In this document: positions 38,536-48,647 of the stretch, piece after piece
Position numbering within the stretch: position 1 is the stretch's first letter
Layout of the letters: every line of letters starts with the position of its first letter
Origin: Oricola nitratireducens
GTDB taxonomy: Bacteria > Pseudomonadota > Alphaproteobacteria > Rhizobiales > Rhizobiaceae
Length of the DNA stretch: 64,000 nucleotides
Direction: 5' to 3'
NCBI RefSeq assembly: GCF_014904745.1
Contig: NZ_JACZCS010000004.1
Coordinates: 87,331-151,330 of the forward strand
The notes under the pieces: model-generated
The model's input: only the letters and a program-made list of their open reading frames with translations
Told to the model about the DNA's origin: nothing
The model's database searches: none
Translations under genes and position numbers: made by a program

Positions 38536-39372
38536 TCAGCTTACATCAACGAGATTAAACGGTCGTATATTCCTTAAATTGGGAATTTTCTGCCGCGCTT
38601 CAATAACGGCGCCGATATCGAGATCGGCGACGATCACGCCCGGCTCGTCGTCATCCTTTTCGGCGAGGATGCGGCCCCACGGATCGATGACGAGCGAATG
38701 ACCATAGGTTTCGCGGCCGTCCGCATGCGGTCCACCCTGGGCGGCGGCGATGACGAAGGCGCCGTTCTCGATTGCTCGGGCGCGCAAGAGAATGTGCCAG
38801 TGGGCCTCGCCGGTCTGGCGGGTGAAGGCGGCGGGAACGGTCAGGATTTCGGCGCCGGAAAGCGCCTGACGCCGGAAAATGTCAGGAAAGCGGACGTCGT
38901 AGCAAATCGCAAGACCGAGGCGCGCGCCCTCGATATCGATCGTGATCGCGCGGTCGCCGGGCTCGTAGATGGCGGATTCGCGCCAGCTTTCGCCATTGTC
39001 CAGATCGACGTCGAACATATGGATCTTGTCATAGGAAACCAGCTTGCGCCCGCCGGGACCGAACAGGAAGGCGCGGTTCGCCACCTTGCCGTCGCCGCGG
39101 TCGATCGGCGTGGAGCCGACATGCAGCCAGATGCCGAGTTCGGATGCGAGCGACGCGGCGGTGGCAACGATCGGATCGTCCTCTTCGGCGAAGATCGCCT
39201 CGAGCAGCGCGGCGCGGTTCTTCTGGATCAGTCCGGTCATCTCGGGCGTCTGGACATAGGCCGCGCCCATCGCCGCGGCCTCGCGCACGAGACCCTCGAA
39301 CGTGTCGCGATTGTCCGCAATGCCGGTTCCCGAGCGCATCTGGATGGCGGCGCATGTCAGTGTGCCGGTCAA
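38536..39372 (-). CDS. Nitrilase-superfamily hydrolase, Nit1/NitFhit-like
   Basis: A 278-residue carbon-nitrogen hydrolase. The catalytic triad is visible as the glutamate in YVQTPEMTGL, the lysine in VSYDKIHMFD and the cysteine in LGLAICYDVRFP. Members closest in layout (Nit1) hydrolyse deaminated glutathione. The N-terminus is unusual: no ATG fits, and a TTG at 39372 that overlaps the grxC stop (TTGA) gives the normal start of the fold. It is coupled to glutaredoxin, which suits a glutathione-repair role. Confidence 0.88.
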   Translation of the reverse strand: MTGTLTCAAIQMRSGTGIADNRDTFEGLVREAAAMGAAYVQTPEMTGLIQKNRAALLEAIFAEEDDPIVATAASLASELGIWLHVGSTPIDRGDGKVANRAFLFGPGGRKLVSYDKIHMFDVDLDNGESWRESAIYEPGDRAITIDIEGARLGLAICYDVRFPDIFRRQALSGAEILTVPAAFTRQTGEAHWHILLRARAIENGAFVIAAAQGGPHADGRETYGHSLVIDPWGRILAEKDDDEPGVIVADLDIGAVIEARQKIPNLRNIRPFNLVDVS

Positions 39373-39632
39373 TGATCGGCTCGCAGAAGCGGATCGAGCT
39401 TGCCGGCGCGGTCGAGTGCATAGAGCTCGTCGCATCCGCCGACATGAATGTCGCCGATAAAGATTTGCGGGAAGGTCGATCCGCCGTGGGAACGCTGGAT
39501 CATTTCGCGCCGGAGGTCCGGCTTCAGGGTTGCGTCATGCTCGACGAAAGAAACGCCCTTCTTTTGCAGAAGGCGCTTTGCAGCCGTGCAGAATCCGCAA
39601 AACTGGCGCGTGTAAATGGTGATGTCAGCCAT
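39369..39632 (-). CDS. grxC: Glutaredoxin 3
   Basis: An 87-residue glutaredoxin that reduces disulfides and glutathione adducts with glutathione. The active site is CGFC (residues 11-14) in place of the commoner CPYC, the TFPQIFIGDIHVGGCDEL segment holds the cis-proline and glutathione-binding residues. The ATG at 39632 is chosen from family length. It lies 60 bases after comF and overlaps the nitrilase gene. Confidence 0.94.
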   Translation of the reverse strand: MADITIYTRQFCGFCTAAKRLLQKKGVSFVEHDATLKPDLRREMIQRSHGGSTFPQIFIGDIHVGGCDELYALDRAGKLDPLLRADH

Positions 39633-39692
39633 CGGAACTATCCTTTCAGATAGCGCTATATATGTGCGCTGCACCATCGTGAAAAGACCGCC

Positions 39693-40460
39693 TTATGTCG
39701 CGCCGTTGCCATGCGCCCAGCCGGAGAAATGCGGCACGACGCGCGAGAAGGTCAATACGTCGACATGGGCTGCACCAGCGCGCAGAAGCGCTTTCGTCGC
39801 GGCCGAAATCGTCGCCCCCGTTGTGAAAACGTCGTCGACGATCAGGACATTGCGTCCCGCCACCGCGATTTCTGCCTCCGACGGCACGCGGAACGCACCG
39901 CGTAGGTTTGCCCGGCGTTCGGTGGCGGTGAGACCGACCTGCTGGCGCGTCGCCTTCACGCGTTCGAGCGCGCCCGGCTCGAAGGCGATGCCCGACGACA
40001 ATGCGATGGTTCTGGCGAGTTCCGCCGACTGGTTGTAGCGACGCGCCAGATAACGCCTCGCATGCAGCGGCACGGGAACGACGACATCGCTTTCGCCGAC
40101 CAGCATGCGGCCTGCGCGCAGCATCCAGTTAGCCATCCAGGGCGCGAGTTCGGTCTGGTCGCCATATTTCAGCCGCTGCACCAGCTGCTGAGCGATCCCG
40201 TCATGCAGCACGGCCGCTCGCGCGCGCCGGTATGGCGGCGGGTCGGCAAGCGCCTCGGCGCTGATCATCTTCTCGCCGAAATCGTGCTGGAACGGCGCGC
40301 CGGTGATTTCGCAGACCGGTTCGGCGATGAAATGCAGCCGGTTCCAGCAATGCGGGCAAAGCGTTCCACGCGCGGCAACATGCATGCGGCAGGCGAGGCA
40401 GGTGTCGGGAAACAACACCGAACCGACGAGACGGCTTGCCTTTTGCGCCAGGTTTTGCAT
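39693..40460 (-). CDS. ComF-family phosphoribosyltransferase-like protein
   Basis: A 255-residue ComF-type protein. It has an N-terminal zinc-finger-like region (CLACRMHVAARGTLCPHCW), a double-zinc or linker part, and a C-terminal phosphoribosyltransferase fold with the PRPP loop NVLIVDDVFTTGAT. ComF is needed for DNA uptake in some bacteria, but its homologues are found widely without known role. ATGs at 40460 (GGTGG five bases upstream) and 40472 are both possible. It is divergent from a methyltransferase gene with only about 50 bases between. Confidence 0.9.
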   Translation of the reverse strand: MQNLAQKASRLVGSVLFPDTCLACRMHVAARGTLCPHCWNRLHFIAEPVCEITGAPFQHDFGEKMISAEALADPPPYRRARAAVLHDGIAQQLVQRLKYGDQTELAPWMANWMLRAGRMLVGESDVVVPVPLHARRYLARRYNQSAELARTIALSSGIAFEPGALERVKATRQQVGLTATERRANLRGAFRVPSEAEIAVAGRNVLIVDDVFTTGATISAATKALLRAGAAHVDVLTFSRVVPHFSGWAHGNGAT

Positions 40461-40512
40461 GTGAGCCACCATCGCCGAGCAACGAAACGCAATTACTGTT
40501 ACAGAAGCGGCC

Positions 40513-41355
40513 ATGAGCGTCAAAACGATCATCGACTTGAAGCAGGTTCTCGCCAATCAGCGCCGGGCTGCGAGACTCGGCACGGGGGGGGCGGATTTTC
40601 TGTTCCGCGCGGTTGTCGACGATCTCGCGCTCAGGCTTGCGGCGGTCACGCACAACTTCGAACGCGGCGTCCTGTTCGTTCCGTCGGCTGCGCCGCCGAT
40701 CACAGGGTCGCCGTTCGATGCGATGGAGCGGCGTGACGTGCCCGCAGGCGTGGAGAACGAGGCGCTTGGACTTGATCCGGAGCGCTACGATCTCGCCGTC
40801 AGCCTGCTGACGCTGCATGAAACCAACGACACGCCGGGCATCCTCGCGCAGATCCGGCGCGCGCTGAAGCCGGACGGGCTGTTCCTCGCCTGTGTTCCGG
40901 GTGGCGATACGCTCAAGGAATTGCGCGAAAGCCTCCTGTCCGCGGAAGTGGAACTCACCGGCGCGGCGAATGCGCGGGTGTTGCCCTTCATGGATGTTCG
41001 CGATGCCGGCGGTCTGCTGCAACGGGCGGGATTCGCATTGCCGGTCACAGACACGGAAACGCTGACGGTACGCTACGACACGATGTTTCACCTGATGCGC
41101 GATCTGCGCGCGATGGGAGCAACGAACACGCTGCAATCGCGCAGCCGGCGGTTCGTGACGCCGGCCTTGTTCCACAAGGCGGCCGAATATTACGCGCTGA
41201 ACCATGCCGATGCCGACGGACGGATTCGCGCGACATTCACCTTCGTCTGGATGTCGGGCTGGGTACCGCATGAATCACAGCAAAAGCCGCAGCGGCCCGG
41301 CAGCGCGACGAAACGCCTGGCGGATTTCCTCGGCGACAAGTCCGCCGGGTCGTGA
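40513..41355 (+). CDS. SAM-dependent methyltransferase, BioC/NDUFAF5-like
   Basis: A 280-residue protein of the methyltransferase subgroup that includes mitochondrial NDUFAF5 and bacterial BioC. The core is unusually degenerate: no clear GxGxG motif I, but the later YDLAVSLLTLHETNDTPGILAQIRRALKPDGLFLACVPGG is intact, and the C-terminal MFHLMRDLRAMGATN matches the family. An eight-G run (40584-40591) sits early in the frame. It is a single rightward gene, divergent from comF and tail to tail with the pilin gene. Confidence 0.85.
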   Translation: MSVKTIIDLKQVLANQRRAARLGTGGADFLFRAVVDDLALRLAAVTHNFERGVLFVPSAAPPITGSPFDAMERRDVPAGVENEALGLDPERYDLAVSLLTLHETNDTPGILAQIRRALKPDGLFLACVPGGDTLKELRESLLSAEVELTGAANARVLPFMDVRDAGGLLQRAGFALPVTDTETLTVRYDTMFHLMRDLRAMGATNTLQSRSRRFVTPALFHKAAEYYALNHADADGRIRATFTFVWMSGWVPHESQQKPQRPGSATKRLADFLGDKSAGS

Positions 41356-41357
41356 CC

Positions 41358-41531
41358 CTAGATCTTGTTCATGGTCTTGGAAATTTCGGAATTATTGTCT
41401 GACCACAGCCACTTGACCGCGTCGAGAGCGGTTCCGATCCCGCCGACAATGACGATCGACAATACGGTGACGATAATTCCGTATTCGACGGCGGTCGCAC
41501 CAGTTTCGTCCGTTAGGAATTGCTGAAACAC
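41358..41531 (-). CDS. Flp/Fap-type pilin component
   Basis: A 57-residue pilin. Residues 8-36 are the Flp signature: a short N-terminal leader, DETGATAVEYGIIVTVLSI and a hydrophobic helix to VGGIGT, the region processed and assembled in Tad pili. The GTG at 41531 has GAGGGAG seven to eight bases upstream, so the start is firm; no ATG fits. The tail (WLWSDNNSEISKTMNKI) is charged. No cpa/tad assembly genes are in the window. The small membrane protein upstream on the same strand is a likely companion. Confidence 0.9.
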   Translation of the reverse strand: MFQQFLTDETGATAVEYGIIVTVLSIVIVGGIGTALDAVKWLWSDNNSEISKTMNKI

Positions 41532-41651
41532 AGAGCTTCTCCCTCAATGTGTTAACGTATTATCGGGAGAAAGTTAACGCGCTGTTGTATGCAAGAAGGG
41601 GGCGAGTCTATCCAAATACTGTGTAAGTGAAAGGTTATCCGGGCCGATTAA

Positions 41652-41972
41652 TCAACAGTCACCGGTTTTCACGCCATTTGAATGAATTATGCATGTCGAG
41701 CTCGGTGTCGTCTGCAAGATACTGCGCCGGACAGTATACTGGCGCATGTTGCTGCGAACCGTTCCGGTGGCTGTCCGGTCAATGCCGCCGTAAATAGCGG
41801 AAGCGCTGAGAGAGGAATTGCTTTCACGGTCGAGGACCGGCGTGAGGAAAAGCGCGATGGCAATCGCGAGGGACCCGAAAAGGAGCGTGATTCGGAGCAT
41901 GCCCAGACCGGCTTCACCGACTGTCGAAGCGTTGTGCGGCCGGATTTCGGCCCAATCCCCATCATCGCGCAT
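41652..41972 (-). CDS. Small membrane-anchored protein near the pilin gene
   Basis: A 106-residue protein with a 24-residue cytoplasmic start, one membrane segment (MLRITLLFGSLAIAIALFLTPVL) and an extracytoplasmic tail ending TVRRSILQTTPSSTCIIHSNG with a cysteine pair. The ATG at 41972 has AGGGG seven bases upstream; an internal Met25 would place the membrane segment at the very start. Similar small proteins occur beside Flp pilins in rhizobia as far as I recall; a role in pilus assembly is inference. Confidence 0.7.
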   Translation of the reverse strand: MRDDGDWAEIRPHNASTVGEAGLGMLRITLLFGSLAIAIALFLTPVLDRESNSSLSASAIYGGIDRTATGTVRSNMRQYTVRRSILQTTPSSTCIIHSNGVKTGDC

Positions 41973-42081
41973 GTTTTACCCCTTTTGACGGTGAGACAAT
42001 CTCCTGCGGCCATGCGTGTAAACACGCGATGACTTCATTTAGCATCGCATCTTGTAATAAATGATTGATTAACGACGTTTG

Positions 42082-42095
42082 TTAGCGATCGCTAA
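42082..42095. repeat. Perfect 14-bp palindrome next to mutT stop
   Basis: TTAGCGATCGCTAA reads the same on both strands. It lies three bases from the mutT stop codon in an AT-richer gap. No T-run follows, so it may be a protein-binding site or a chance palindrome. Confidence 0.35.
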
Positions 42096-42098
42096 AGC

Positions 42099-42515
42099 TT
42101 AGAGAAGATCCTGGAGGATCGGGATCAACGGCAGGTCGGCCGGCGGCATTGCATAGTCGCGCAAGGCCGGCGCGCGTATCCATTTCAGTTGCTGACCTTC
42201 GCGCGCCATCGGGATTCCCTGGTATTTCCGGCACACGTAAAGCGGCATCAGCAGGTGGAAGTCATCGTAATCGTGGCTGGCGAAGGTCAACGGCGCGAGG
42301 CACGGCTGTTCGGTCACGATACCGAGTTCTTCGTGCAATTCGCGCACCAGCGTCTCTTCCGGCGTCTCGCCGGTCTCGACCTTGCCGCCGGGAAATTCCC
42401 ACAGGCCCGCCATCGACTTGCCTTCCGGGCGCCGGGCCAGAAGGATGCGGTTGTCAGTGTCGAGCAGCGCGCAGGCGGCAACGAGAACCAGCGGTTTTGC
42501 AGCGAGATCCGTCAT
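42099..42515 (-). CDS. MutT-type Nudix hydrolase (8-oxo-dGTP diphosphatase)
   Basis: A 138-residue Nudix protein. The Nudix box is complete (G at FPGGKVETGETPEETL, then VRELHEELGI), with the glutamates that bind magnesium. The N-terminal VLVAACALLDTDNRILLARRPEGKSMAGLWEF fits the MutT/CTP pyrophosphohydrolase group that removes oxidised nucleotides. It is the last gene of the parvulin-argJ-GNAT-mutT string. Confidence 0.9.
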   Translation of the reverse strand: MTDLAAKPLVLVAACALLDTDNRILLARRPEGKSMAGLWEFPGGKVETGETPEETLVRELHEELGIVTEQPCLAPLTFASHDYDDFHLLMPLYVCRKYQGIPMAREGQQLKWIRAPALRDYAMPPADLPLIPILQDLL

Positions 42516-42523
42516 GGCGCGGT

Positions 42524-43276
42524 TCAGTCGCCCTTCTGGCGGTAGGCGTAGGTGTAGACGGTCTCGAAACCGAGGCGCGAATACAGGCTCACGGCCGCCT
42601 TGTTGGAGGACATCACCTGCAGCCAGGCACGCTGCGCGCCCTGGGATGCGGCCCAGCGAAGCGCGGCGCGCACGATCGAGCGGGCATAGCCCTTGCCTTG
42701 CTGGTCGGCGCGTACGGCGACGTCGAACAGGCCGGCAAGATCGTTGTCATGGACGCAAAGCGCGGAGGCGACAGGGCCCTTGTCGTCTTCGAGGACGAAC
42801 ATGCCGCTCGGCGGGCGGATCGATTCCACAACCTCGGTCAGCCCGGCCTTGCGTTCGACGTCTTCGCCGCGAATAGCGATCGAGGCGTCGACATAGCGGC
42901 CGACATCCTGCAGCGGGATCTGATCCAGCCCGCTGTCGAGATCGATATCCTGGAGCCTCGCGACCATGACCTTCGTTTCGTCGAAACGGCGCCAGCCATG
43001 GGCGTCGAAATGGGCGTTGAGCTGCAGCGGGGCGAGCGGCGACAGGCGAAAGACCAGCGGGCGGCCGTAAGCGCCGAAGCGCTTCGCGGCACGCGCGATC
43101 CGGGTGTCAATGTCGCGATGATCGGCCGGGTCAAGCGGATTGACGGAATTCAGCCGCTTGGAGGGGTGTCCGGCGGTCAGGCGGACGGCCCAGCTGCCGT
43201 CATAGTGGACGGAGGCTGCGGGCCAGGCACGGAAGCCGACTGCTTCTAGGCGCCGTACAAGCGCGAGATCCGTCAC
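42524..43276 (-). CDS. GNAT-family N-acetyltransferase
   Basis: A 250-residue acetyltransferase. An N-terminal part (1-120) of unknown fold (RRLEAVGFRAWPAASVHYDG) precedes a GNAT domain with the acetyl-CoA loop VRADQQGKGYARSIVRAAL and the terminal LGFETVYTYAYRQ. The start is taken as GTG 43276, which has AGGAG eight bases upstream; an ATG at 43300 would overlap argJ by 20 bases. The place between argJ and mutT is typical of rhizobia. Substrate unknown. Confidence 0.83.
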   Translation of the reverse strand: MTDLALVRRLEAVGFRAWPAASVHYDGSWAVRLTAGHPSKRLNSVNPLDPADHRDIDTRIARAAKRFGAYGRPLVFRLSPLAPLQLNAHFDAHGWRRFDETKVMVARLQDIDLDSGLDQIPLQDVGRYVDASIAIRGEDVERKAGLTEVVESIRPPSGMFVLEDDKGPVASALCVHDNDLAGLFDVAVRADQQGKGYARSIVRAALRWAASQGAQRAWLQVMSSNKAAVSLYSRLGFETVYTYAYRQKGD

Positions 43277-43280
43277 GGCT

Positions 43281-44525
43281 TCAGCTCCTGTAATCGCCAT
43301 TGATGGCGATGTATTCCTTGGTGAGATTGCATGTCCAGGCGGTGAACCGCCCTTCGCCCAGGCCGATATCGGCGCGGATCGCGATCTCGTCGTTCTTCAT
43401 ATAGGCACTGGCTTCCGCCTCGGAATAGGATCCGACCCGTTCGCCCTCGCTTGCGACCAGCAAGTCGCCGAACCAGATCGCCAGCCTGTCCCGGTCGGCG
43501 GGCTCGCCCGCCTTGCCGACGGCCATGACGACCCGGCCCCAGTTGGCGTCCTCGCCGGTGATCGCCGTCTTGACGAGCGGCGAATTGGCGATCGACATCG
43601 CAATGCGCTTGGCGGACTCGTCGGAGACAGCGCCGGTTACGTCCACGCGCACCAGCTTGGTCGCGCCTTCGCCGTCCTTGACGATGTCAAGCGCGAGCGC
43701 ATGCAGGCATTCGGCGAAAGCCGCGGCGAAATCCGCCAGACGCGAATCGGCCGGATCGCCGATTTCGGGCGCCCCCCGCGATCGCGCAGCACCGGTCGCG
43801 AAGGCAAGCAGCGTGTCGGAGGTCGACGTGTCGCTGTCGACCGTGACGGCATTGAAGGTCGTCGGCGTGTGGCGTGACAGCAGATCCTGCAAAACCGCCG
43901 CGGAGACCGGCGCGTCGGTCGCGACATAGGCGAGCATGGTTGCCATGTCGGGCGCGATCATGCCGGCGCCCTTGGCGATGCCATTGATCGTCACCTCGGC
44001 GTCGCCGAGCCGGACCGTCCGCGTGACCATCTTCGGAAAGGTGTCGGTCGTCATGATCGCGTGCGCGGCGTCGCCCCAGCGTTCGCCTTTCGCGTCTGCG
44101 ACCATGCCTTTCAGATGGCGTTCGAAATGGACCGGATCGAGCGGTTCGCCGATCACGCCGGTCGATGACAGAAAGACCTCCGATTCGTTGCAGCCGGCGG
44201 CTTCCGCCGCGGCCCTGGCGGCGACGGCGGTGGTATGGCGACCCTTCTTGCCGGTGAAGGCATTGGCATTGCCGGCGTTGACGACGAGAACACGCGCTTT
44301 TCCGCCCGGCAGATGCGCGCGGCACAGTTCAACTGGCGCCGAGGGGCATTTCGACGTGGTGAACACGCCGGCAACGGCGGTTCCCGCGTCGAAGACCATC
44401 GCCATCAGGTCGACGCGGTCCTTGTATTTGATGCCGGCCTTGGCGGTTGCGATGCGCAAGCCGTCGATGGCGGGCATCCCGGGGTAGGATTTCGGAGCGA
44501 GGGGCGAAACACTGGCGCTGGACAT
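43281..44525 (-). CDS. argJ: Bifunctional ornithine acetyltransferase/N-acetylglutamate synthase ArgJ
   Basis: A 414-residue enzyme that recycles the acetyl group in arginine synthesis, moving it from N-acetylornithine to glutamate. The self-cleavage site is [10 protein letters not shown]: the chain splits before the threonine, which becomes the nucleophile of the beta subunit. Other family motifs include [12 protein letters not shown] and CLTKEY-like [16 protein letters not shown] at the end. Length is normal. It follows the parvulin gene on the same strand. Confidence 0.96.
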   Translation of the reverse strand: MSSASVSPLAPKSYPGMPAIDGLRIATAKAGIKYKDRVDLMAMVFDAGTAVAGVFTTSKCPSAPVELCRAHLPGGKARVLVVNAGNANAFTGKKGRHTTAVAARAAAEAAGCNESEVFLSSTGVIGEPLDPVHFERHLKGMVADAKGERWGDAAHAIMTTDTFPKMVTRTVRLGDAEVTINGIAKGAGMIAPDMATMLAYVATDAPVSAAVLQDLLSRHTPTTFNAVTVDSDTSTSDTLLAFATGAARSRGAPEIGDPADSRLADFAAAFAECLHALALDIVKDGEGATKLVRVDVTGAVSDESAKRIAMSIANSPLVKTAITGEDANWGRVVMAVGKAGEPADRDRLAIWFGDLLVASEGERVGSYSEAEASAYMKNDEIAIRADIGLGEGRFTAWTCNLTKEYIAINGDYRS

Positions 44526-44542
44526 GATGCCTCGGAGCGAAG

Positions 44543-45454
44543 TTACTGCGCGGGCTGCTGCTGCAGCTGTGCCGTGTTGGCCTTGTCGTATGCTTCCTTC
44601 AGCGCCGGATCGGAAATCTCGACCTTGGCCTCCGAACGCAGCGTGTTCAGGAGATTGAAGTAATGTTCGCGCAGAAGCACCGAGCGGATCTGGTCCTTGA
44701 CGTCGGCAAAGGCGGGCGGCTGGACCAGACGCTTGTCCTCGAGCTTGATCACATGCCAGCCGAACTGGGTCTTTACCGGCTTTTCCGTATAGGCGCCGAC
44801 ATCGAGTGCGAAGGCGGCTTCCTCGAATTCCGGCACCATGCGGCCGCGCGTGAAGTAACCGAGGTCGCCGCCGTTCGGGCCGGTCGGGCCGGTGGATTTC
44901 TCCTTCGCCACGTCCTCGAATTTCGCGCCGGCGTCGAGTTCGGCGATCACCGCCTTTGCCTCTTCCTCGGTCTTCAGCAGGATGTGGCGGGCGCGCACCT
45001 CGTTTTCGGGCGGCGTGGCGGCCACTTCCTTGTCATAGCGGGCGCGGACTTCCTCGTCTGTCACCTTGTTGACGACTTCGTCGCGAAAATAAGCGTTGTG
45101 CAGGGCGCGCTGGCGCAGGAATGCCAATCGGCTCTGGAACTCATCGGTCTTGTCGAGGCCCGCGGCTTCGGCCTTTTCCGCCAGCGTGCGGATATCGACA
45201 AGCGCCGTCAGCGCGGCGGCGCGGCGGCCTTCGGGGGGAACCTGGCCGAGCTGGTCCTGCAGGTCCGAGAGCGTCATGGCGAGATCCTGTTCGGTGATCG
45301 GCTGGCCGTTCAGCGTGGCGACAACGTCCTTGCCATCCTGTGCCGCGACCGGAAAAGCCAATGCGCAGGATGCCGCGAGCACCAGGATCAGTCGCGCCGC
45401 GATCGGTTTGGCGGACACTGCGGAAAGGGAACGGGACGGACGTGAAAGCTGCAT
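44543..45454 (-). CDS. Parvulin-type peptidyl-prolyl isomerase, exported
   Basis: A 303-residue protein with a signal peptide (ending near FPVAAQ, about residue 39), an N-terminal helical region, and a rotamase domain (about 150-245) with [40 protein letters not shown] and [12 protein letters not shown]. It resembles PrsA/SurA foldases of the periplasm. Its divergent neighbour secA drives export, so the pair would secrete and fold proteins. A glutamine-rich end (QLQQQPAQ) closes the protein. Confidence 0.92.
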   Translation of the reverse strand: MQLSRPSRSLSAVSAKPIAARLILVLAASCALAFPVAAQDGKDVVATLNGQPITEQDLAMTLSDLQDQLGQVPPEGRRAAALTALVDIRTLAEKAEAAGLDKTDEFQSRLAFLRQRALHNAYFRDEVVNKVTDEEVRARYDKEVAATPPENEVRARHILLKTEEEAKAVIAELDAGAKFEDVAKEKSTGPTGPNGGDLGYFTRGRMVPEFEEAAFALDVGAYTEKPVKTQFGWHVIKLEDKRLVQPPAFADVKDQIRSVLLREHYFNLLNTLRSEAKVEISDPALKEAYDKANTAQLQQQPAQ

Positions 45455-45543
45455 CGAGAACTCGCTTTGTTGCGGATAATTGGTTCACCGTGATGTGATC
45501 GGGACGCGCCGGGAAACGCCGCGTTCTGCGGTACGGAGCGGCG

Positions 45544-45572
45544 TTGACATCACTATTTGCCCCTCTTATCTG
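45544..45572 (+). promoter_or_regulatory. Promoter of secA
   Basis: TTGACA (45544-45549), 17 bases, TATCTG (45567-45572). The transcript would start near 45579 and carry a leader of about 125 bases before the secA ATG. An AGAGAGAGG ribosome site lies about ten bases before the ATG. Confidence 0.7.
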
Positions 45573-45702
45573 TCCTTTGCTATCGCGTCCACCTCCGAAA
45601 AGCGGGAAAGCCGGGCGAAGTAGCCCAGCAAGATAGACGCCAACACGTTTTAAAAGGGCCGCCGGATTTGTTGCGGCCAGCCTTAGAGAGAGGACCATTT
45701 AC

Positions 45703-48567
45703 ATGGTCAAGTTCGGCGGCCTAGCCCGCAAGATTTTCGGTTCCGTCAATGATCGTCGTCTGAAGTCGCTGCATCCCAAGGTTGCCGCCATCAATGCGCT
45801 GGAAAGCGAAATGGAGGCGCTGAGCGATGACGAGCTGCGCGCAAAAACCGCGGAGTTCCGCGCCCAGTTGCAGGACGGCAAAACCCTCGACGATCTCCTC
45901 GTTCCGGCCTTCGCGGTCGCACGCGAGGGCGCCAAGCGGGCGCTCGGCATGCGGCCTTTCGATGTGCAGCTGATCGGCGGCATGGTGCTGCATGAGGGCT
46001 CGATCGCCGAGATGAAGACGGGTGAAGGCAAGACGCTGGTCGCGACCCTTCCGGTCTACCTGAACGCTCTGGCCGGGCGCGGCGTCCATGTCGTCACGGT
46101 CAACGATTATCTCGCCCAGCGCGATGCCGAGTGGATGGGCCAGCTCTATAGATTCCTCGGGCTTACCGTCGGCGTCATCGTGCATGGCCTTGACGACGGC
46201 GAGCGCAAGGCGGCCTATGACTGCGACGTCACCTACGCCACCAACAACGAACTCGGTTTCGACTATCTGCGCGACAACATGAAATACGAGCGCGCGCAGA
46301 TGGTACAGCGCGAACACGTCTACGCGATCGTCGACGAGGTCGACTCCATCCTGATCGACGAAGCGCGCACGCCGCTGATCATCTCGGGTCCGCTCGACGA
46401 CAAGTCCGAACTCTATATCGCGATCGACAAGTTCGTTCCGATGCTCGCTGCGGAAGATTACGAGATCGACGAGAAGCAGCGTTCGGCGACCTTTACCGAG
46501 GAAGGCACCGAGAAGCTGGAGCGGATGCTGGAGGAGGCCGGCCTGCTGAAGGGCGAGAACCTTTACGACGTCGAGAACGTCGCCATCGTCCATCACGTCA
46601 ACAACGCGCTGAAGGCGCACAAGCTTTTCCAGCGTGACAAGGATTACATCGTCAAGAACGACGAAATCGTCATCATCGACGAATTCACCGGTCGCCAGAT
46701 GCCGGGTCGCCGCTATTCGGAAGGCCTGCACCAGGCGCTCGAAGCCAAGGAACATGTCGCGATCCAGCCGGAAAACCAGACGCTGGCCTCGGTGACCTTC
46801 CAGAACTATTTCCGCATGTATGACAAGCTTGCCGGCATGACCGGCACGGCATCGACCGAAGCCGAGGAATTCGGCAACATCTACGACCTCGATGTCGCCG
46901 AGATCCCGACCAATCTTCCCATCCAGCGTCTCGACGAGGATGATGAGGTTTATCGCACGGTCGAGGAAAAATACGTCGCCGTGGTGATGGATATCATCGC
47001 CAGCCAGCAGAAGGGACAGCCGGTTCTCGTCGGCACGACCTCGATCGAGAAGTCGGAAATTTTGTCCTCGATCCTGAGCGATACCAAGCAACTCAAACAG
47101 ATTCGCCAATCGATCCAGGGCCGCCTCGACGCCATCAAGGAGGGCAAGGAGCCGGAACTGCGCGAACATCTGGAAACCACTCTCGCGAGCCTCGACCCGG
47201 CCATCAAGGCGGGGGGCGTCACGCACGAGGTGCTGAACGCACGCCAGCACGAGCGCGAGGCCTTCATCGTCGCCCAGGCGGGCGTACCGGGCGCCGTCAC
47301 GATCGCCACCAACATGGCTGGCCGCGGTACTGACATCAAGCTCGGCGGCAATCTCGAAATGCGCATCGAGGCGGATCTCGCGGACATGCCCGAAGGCGAG
47401 GAGCGCGATCGCCGCATCGCCGAGATCGAGGCCGATATCGAACGGCTCAAGCAGCAGGCGCTTGCCGCCGGCGGCCTCTATGTACTCGCCACCGAGCGGC
47501 ACGAAAGCCGGCGCATCGACAACCAGTTGCGCGGCCGTTCCGGCCGCCAGGGCGACCCCGGCCGCTCGAAATTCTTCCTCTCGCTGCAGGACGACCTGAT
47601 GCGCATCTTCGGCTCCGACCGGATGGACGGCATGCTGCAGAAACTCGGCCTGAAGGACGGCGAGGCGATCATCCACCCCTGGATCAACAAGGCGCTGGAA
47701 AAGGCGCAAAAGAAGGTCGAGGCGCGTAACTTCGACATCCGCAAGAACCTGCTGAAATACGACGACGTGATGAACGACCAGCGCAAGGTCGTCTTCGAAC
47801 AGCGCAAGGAACTGATGGACGGCACCGGGCTGTCGGACACGGTCACCGAAATGCGCCACGAGGTCGTCGAGGGTATCGTCACCAAGCACATTCCGGAACG
47901 TGCCTATGCCGACCAGTGGGATGTGGCGGGCCTGAAGGAATCGACGGTCGCGTTGCTCAATCTCGATCTTCCGGTCGATGAGTGGGCCGCCGAAGAGGGG
48001 ATCGCCGAGGACGACATCCTGGAGCGGTTGCGCGACGCGGCGGACAAGGCCGCGGCCGACCGGGCGGAGCGCTTCGGTCCCGAAATCACCGATTATGTCG
48101 AGAAGTCGATCCTGCTGCAGACGCTCGATACGCTTTGGCGCGAGCACCTGGTCAATCTCGACCATCTGCGTTCGGTCATCGGTTTCCGCGGCTATGCGCA
48201 GCGCGACCCGCTGCAGGAATACAAGCAGGAAAGCTTCGAGCTGTTCCAGGCGATGCTCGCCAATCTGCGCCAGGCGGTTACGGCACAGCTGATGCGCGTC
48301 GAGATCGTCCGCGAGCAGGCCGATGCGCCGCCGCCGGAATTGCCGACGATGGAGGCCCATCACACCGACGCGACGACCGGCGACGACGAATTCATCGCGG
48401 CCGAAGCAGAATACGGCTCGGCCATCGCGACCGGCCAGGTTGCGGCGGAAGACCGCGATCCCAACGATCCGTCGACATGGGGCAAGGTCGGCCGCAACGA
48501 GGCGTGTCCGTGCGGTTCCGGCAAGAAATTCAAGCATTGCCACGGGGCTTTCGCGACAACGGCCTGA
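45703..48567 (+). CDS. secA: Preprotein translocase ATPase SecA
   Basis: A 954-residue motor that drives precursor proteins through SecYEG. The first nucleotide fold has Walker [10 protein letters not shown] (about 103-111) and [15 protein letters not shown]. The preprotein-crosslinking domain, the second nucleotide fold ([18 protein letters not shown]) and the helical scaffold with [14 protein letters not shown] follow. The C-terminus ends in a zinc-binding SEC-C motif [14 protein letters not shown] that contacts SecB or ribosomes. The 85-base insert after the second fold ([11 protein letters not shown]) is normal for alphaproteobacteria. Confidence 0.98.
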   Translation: MVKFGGLARKIFGSVNDRRLKSLHPKVAAINALESEMEALSDDELRAKTAEFRAQLQDGKTLDDLLVPAFAVAREGAKRALGMRPFDVQLIGGMVLHEGSIAEMKTGEGKTLVATLPVYLNALAGRGVHVVTVNDYLAQRDAEWMGQLYRFLGLTVGVIVHGLDDGERKAAYDCDVTYATNNELGFDYLRDNMKYERAQMVQREHVYAIVDEVDSILIDEARTPLIISGPLDDKSELYIAIDKFVPMLAAEDYEIDEKQRSATFTEEGTEKLERMLEEAGLLKGENLYDVENVAIVHHVNNALKAHKLFQRDKDYIVKNDEIVIIDEFTGRQMPGRRYSEGLHQALEAKEHVAIQPENQTLASVTFQNYFRMYDKLAGMTGTASTEAEEFGNIYDLDVAEIPTNLPIQRLDEDDEVYRTVEEKYVAVVMDIIASQQKGQPVLVGTTSIEKSEILSSILSDTKQLKQIRQSIQGRLDAIKEGKEPELREHLETTLASLDPAIKAGGVTHEVLNARQHEREAFIVAQAGVPGAVTIATNMAGRGTDIKLGGNLEMRIEADLADMPEGEERDRRIAEIEADIERLKQQALAAGGLYVLATERHESRRIDNQLRGRSGRQGDPGRSKFFLSLQDDLMRIFGSDRMDGMLQKLGLKDGEAIIHPWINKALEKAQKKVEARNFDIRKNLLKYDDVMNDQRKVVFEQRKELMDGTGLSDTVTEMRHEVVEGIVTKHIPERAYADQWDVAGLKESTVALLNLDLPVDEWAAEEGIAEDDILERLRDAADKAAADRAERFGPEITDYVEKSILLQTLDTLWREHLVNLDHLRSVIGFRGYAQRDPLQEYKQESFELFQAMLANLRQAVTAQLMRVEIVREQADAPPPELPTMEAHHTDATTGDDEFIAAEAEYGSAIATGQVAAEDRDPNDPSTWGKVGRNEACPCGSGKKFKHCHGAFATTA

Positions 48568-48647
48568 TCCGCGCGCAAGGCGAACGCTTTCTTAAATCCG
48601 TTGCGCTATTTCGATAGCGAATCTGACGGATAGCGGAACACATCGCC

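Noticed and set aside
40584..40591. Eight-G run early in the BioC-like methyltransferase
   Set aside because: It might suggest slippage control of the gene, but the frame is intact and codons there are ordinary glycine; no other phase-variation sign is seen.
45721..48543. A 940-residue open frame antisense to secA
   Set aside because: Long antisense frames are expected in GC-rich genes with strong third-position bias. It has arginine- and aspartate-heavy composition, no domain pattern, and lies entirely within secA.
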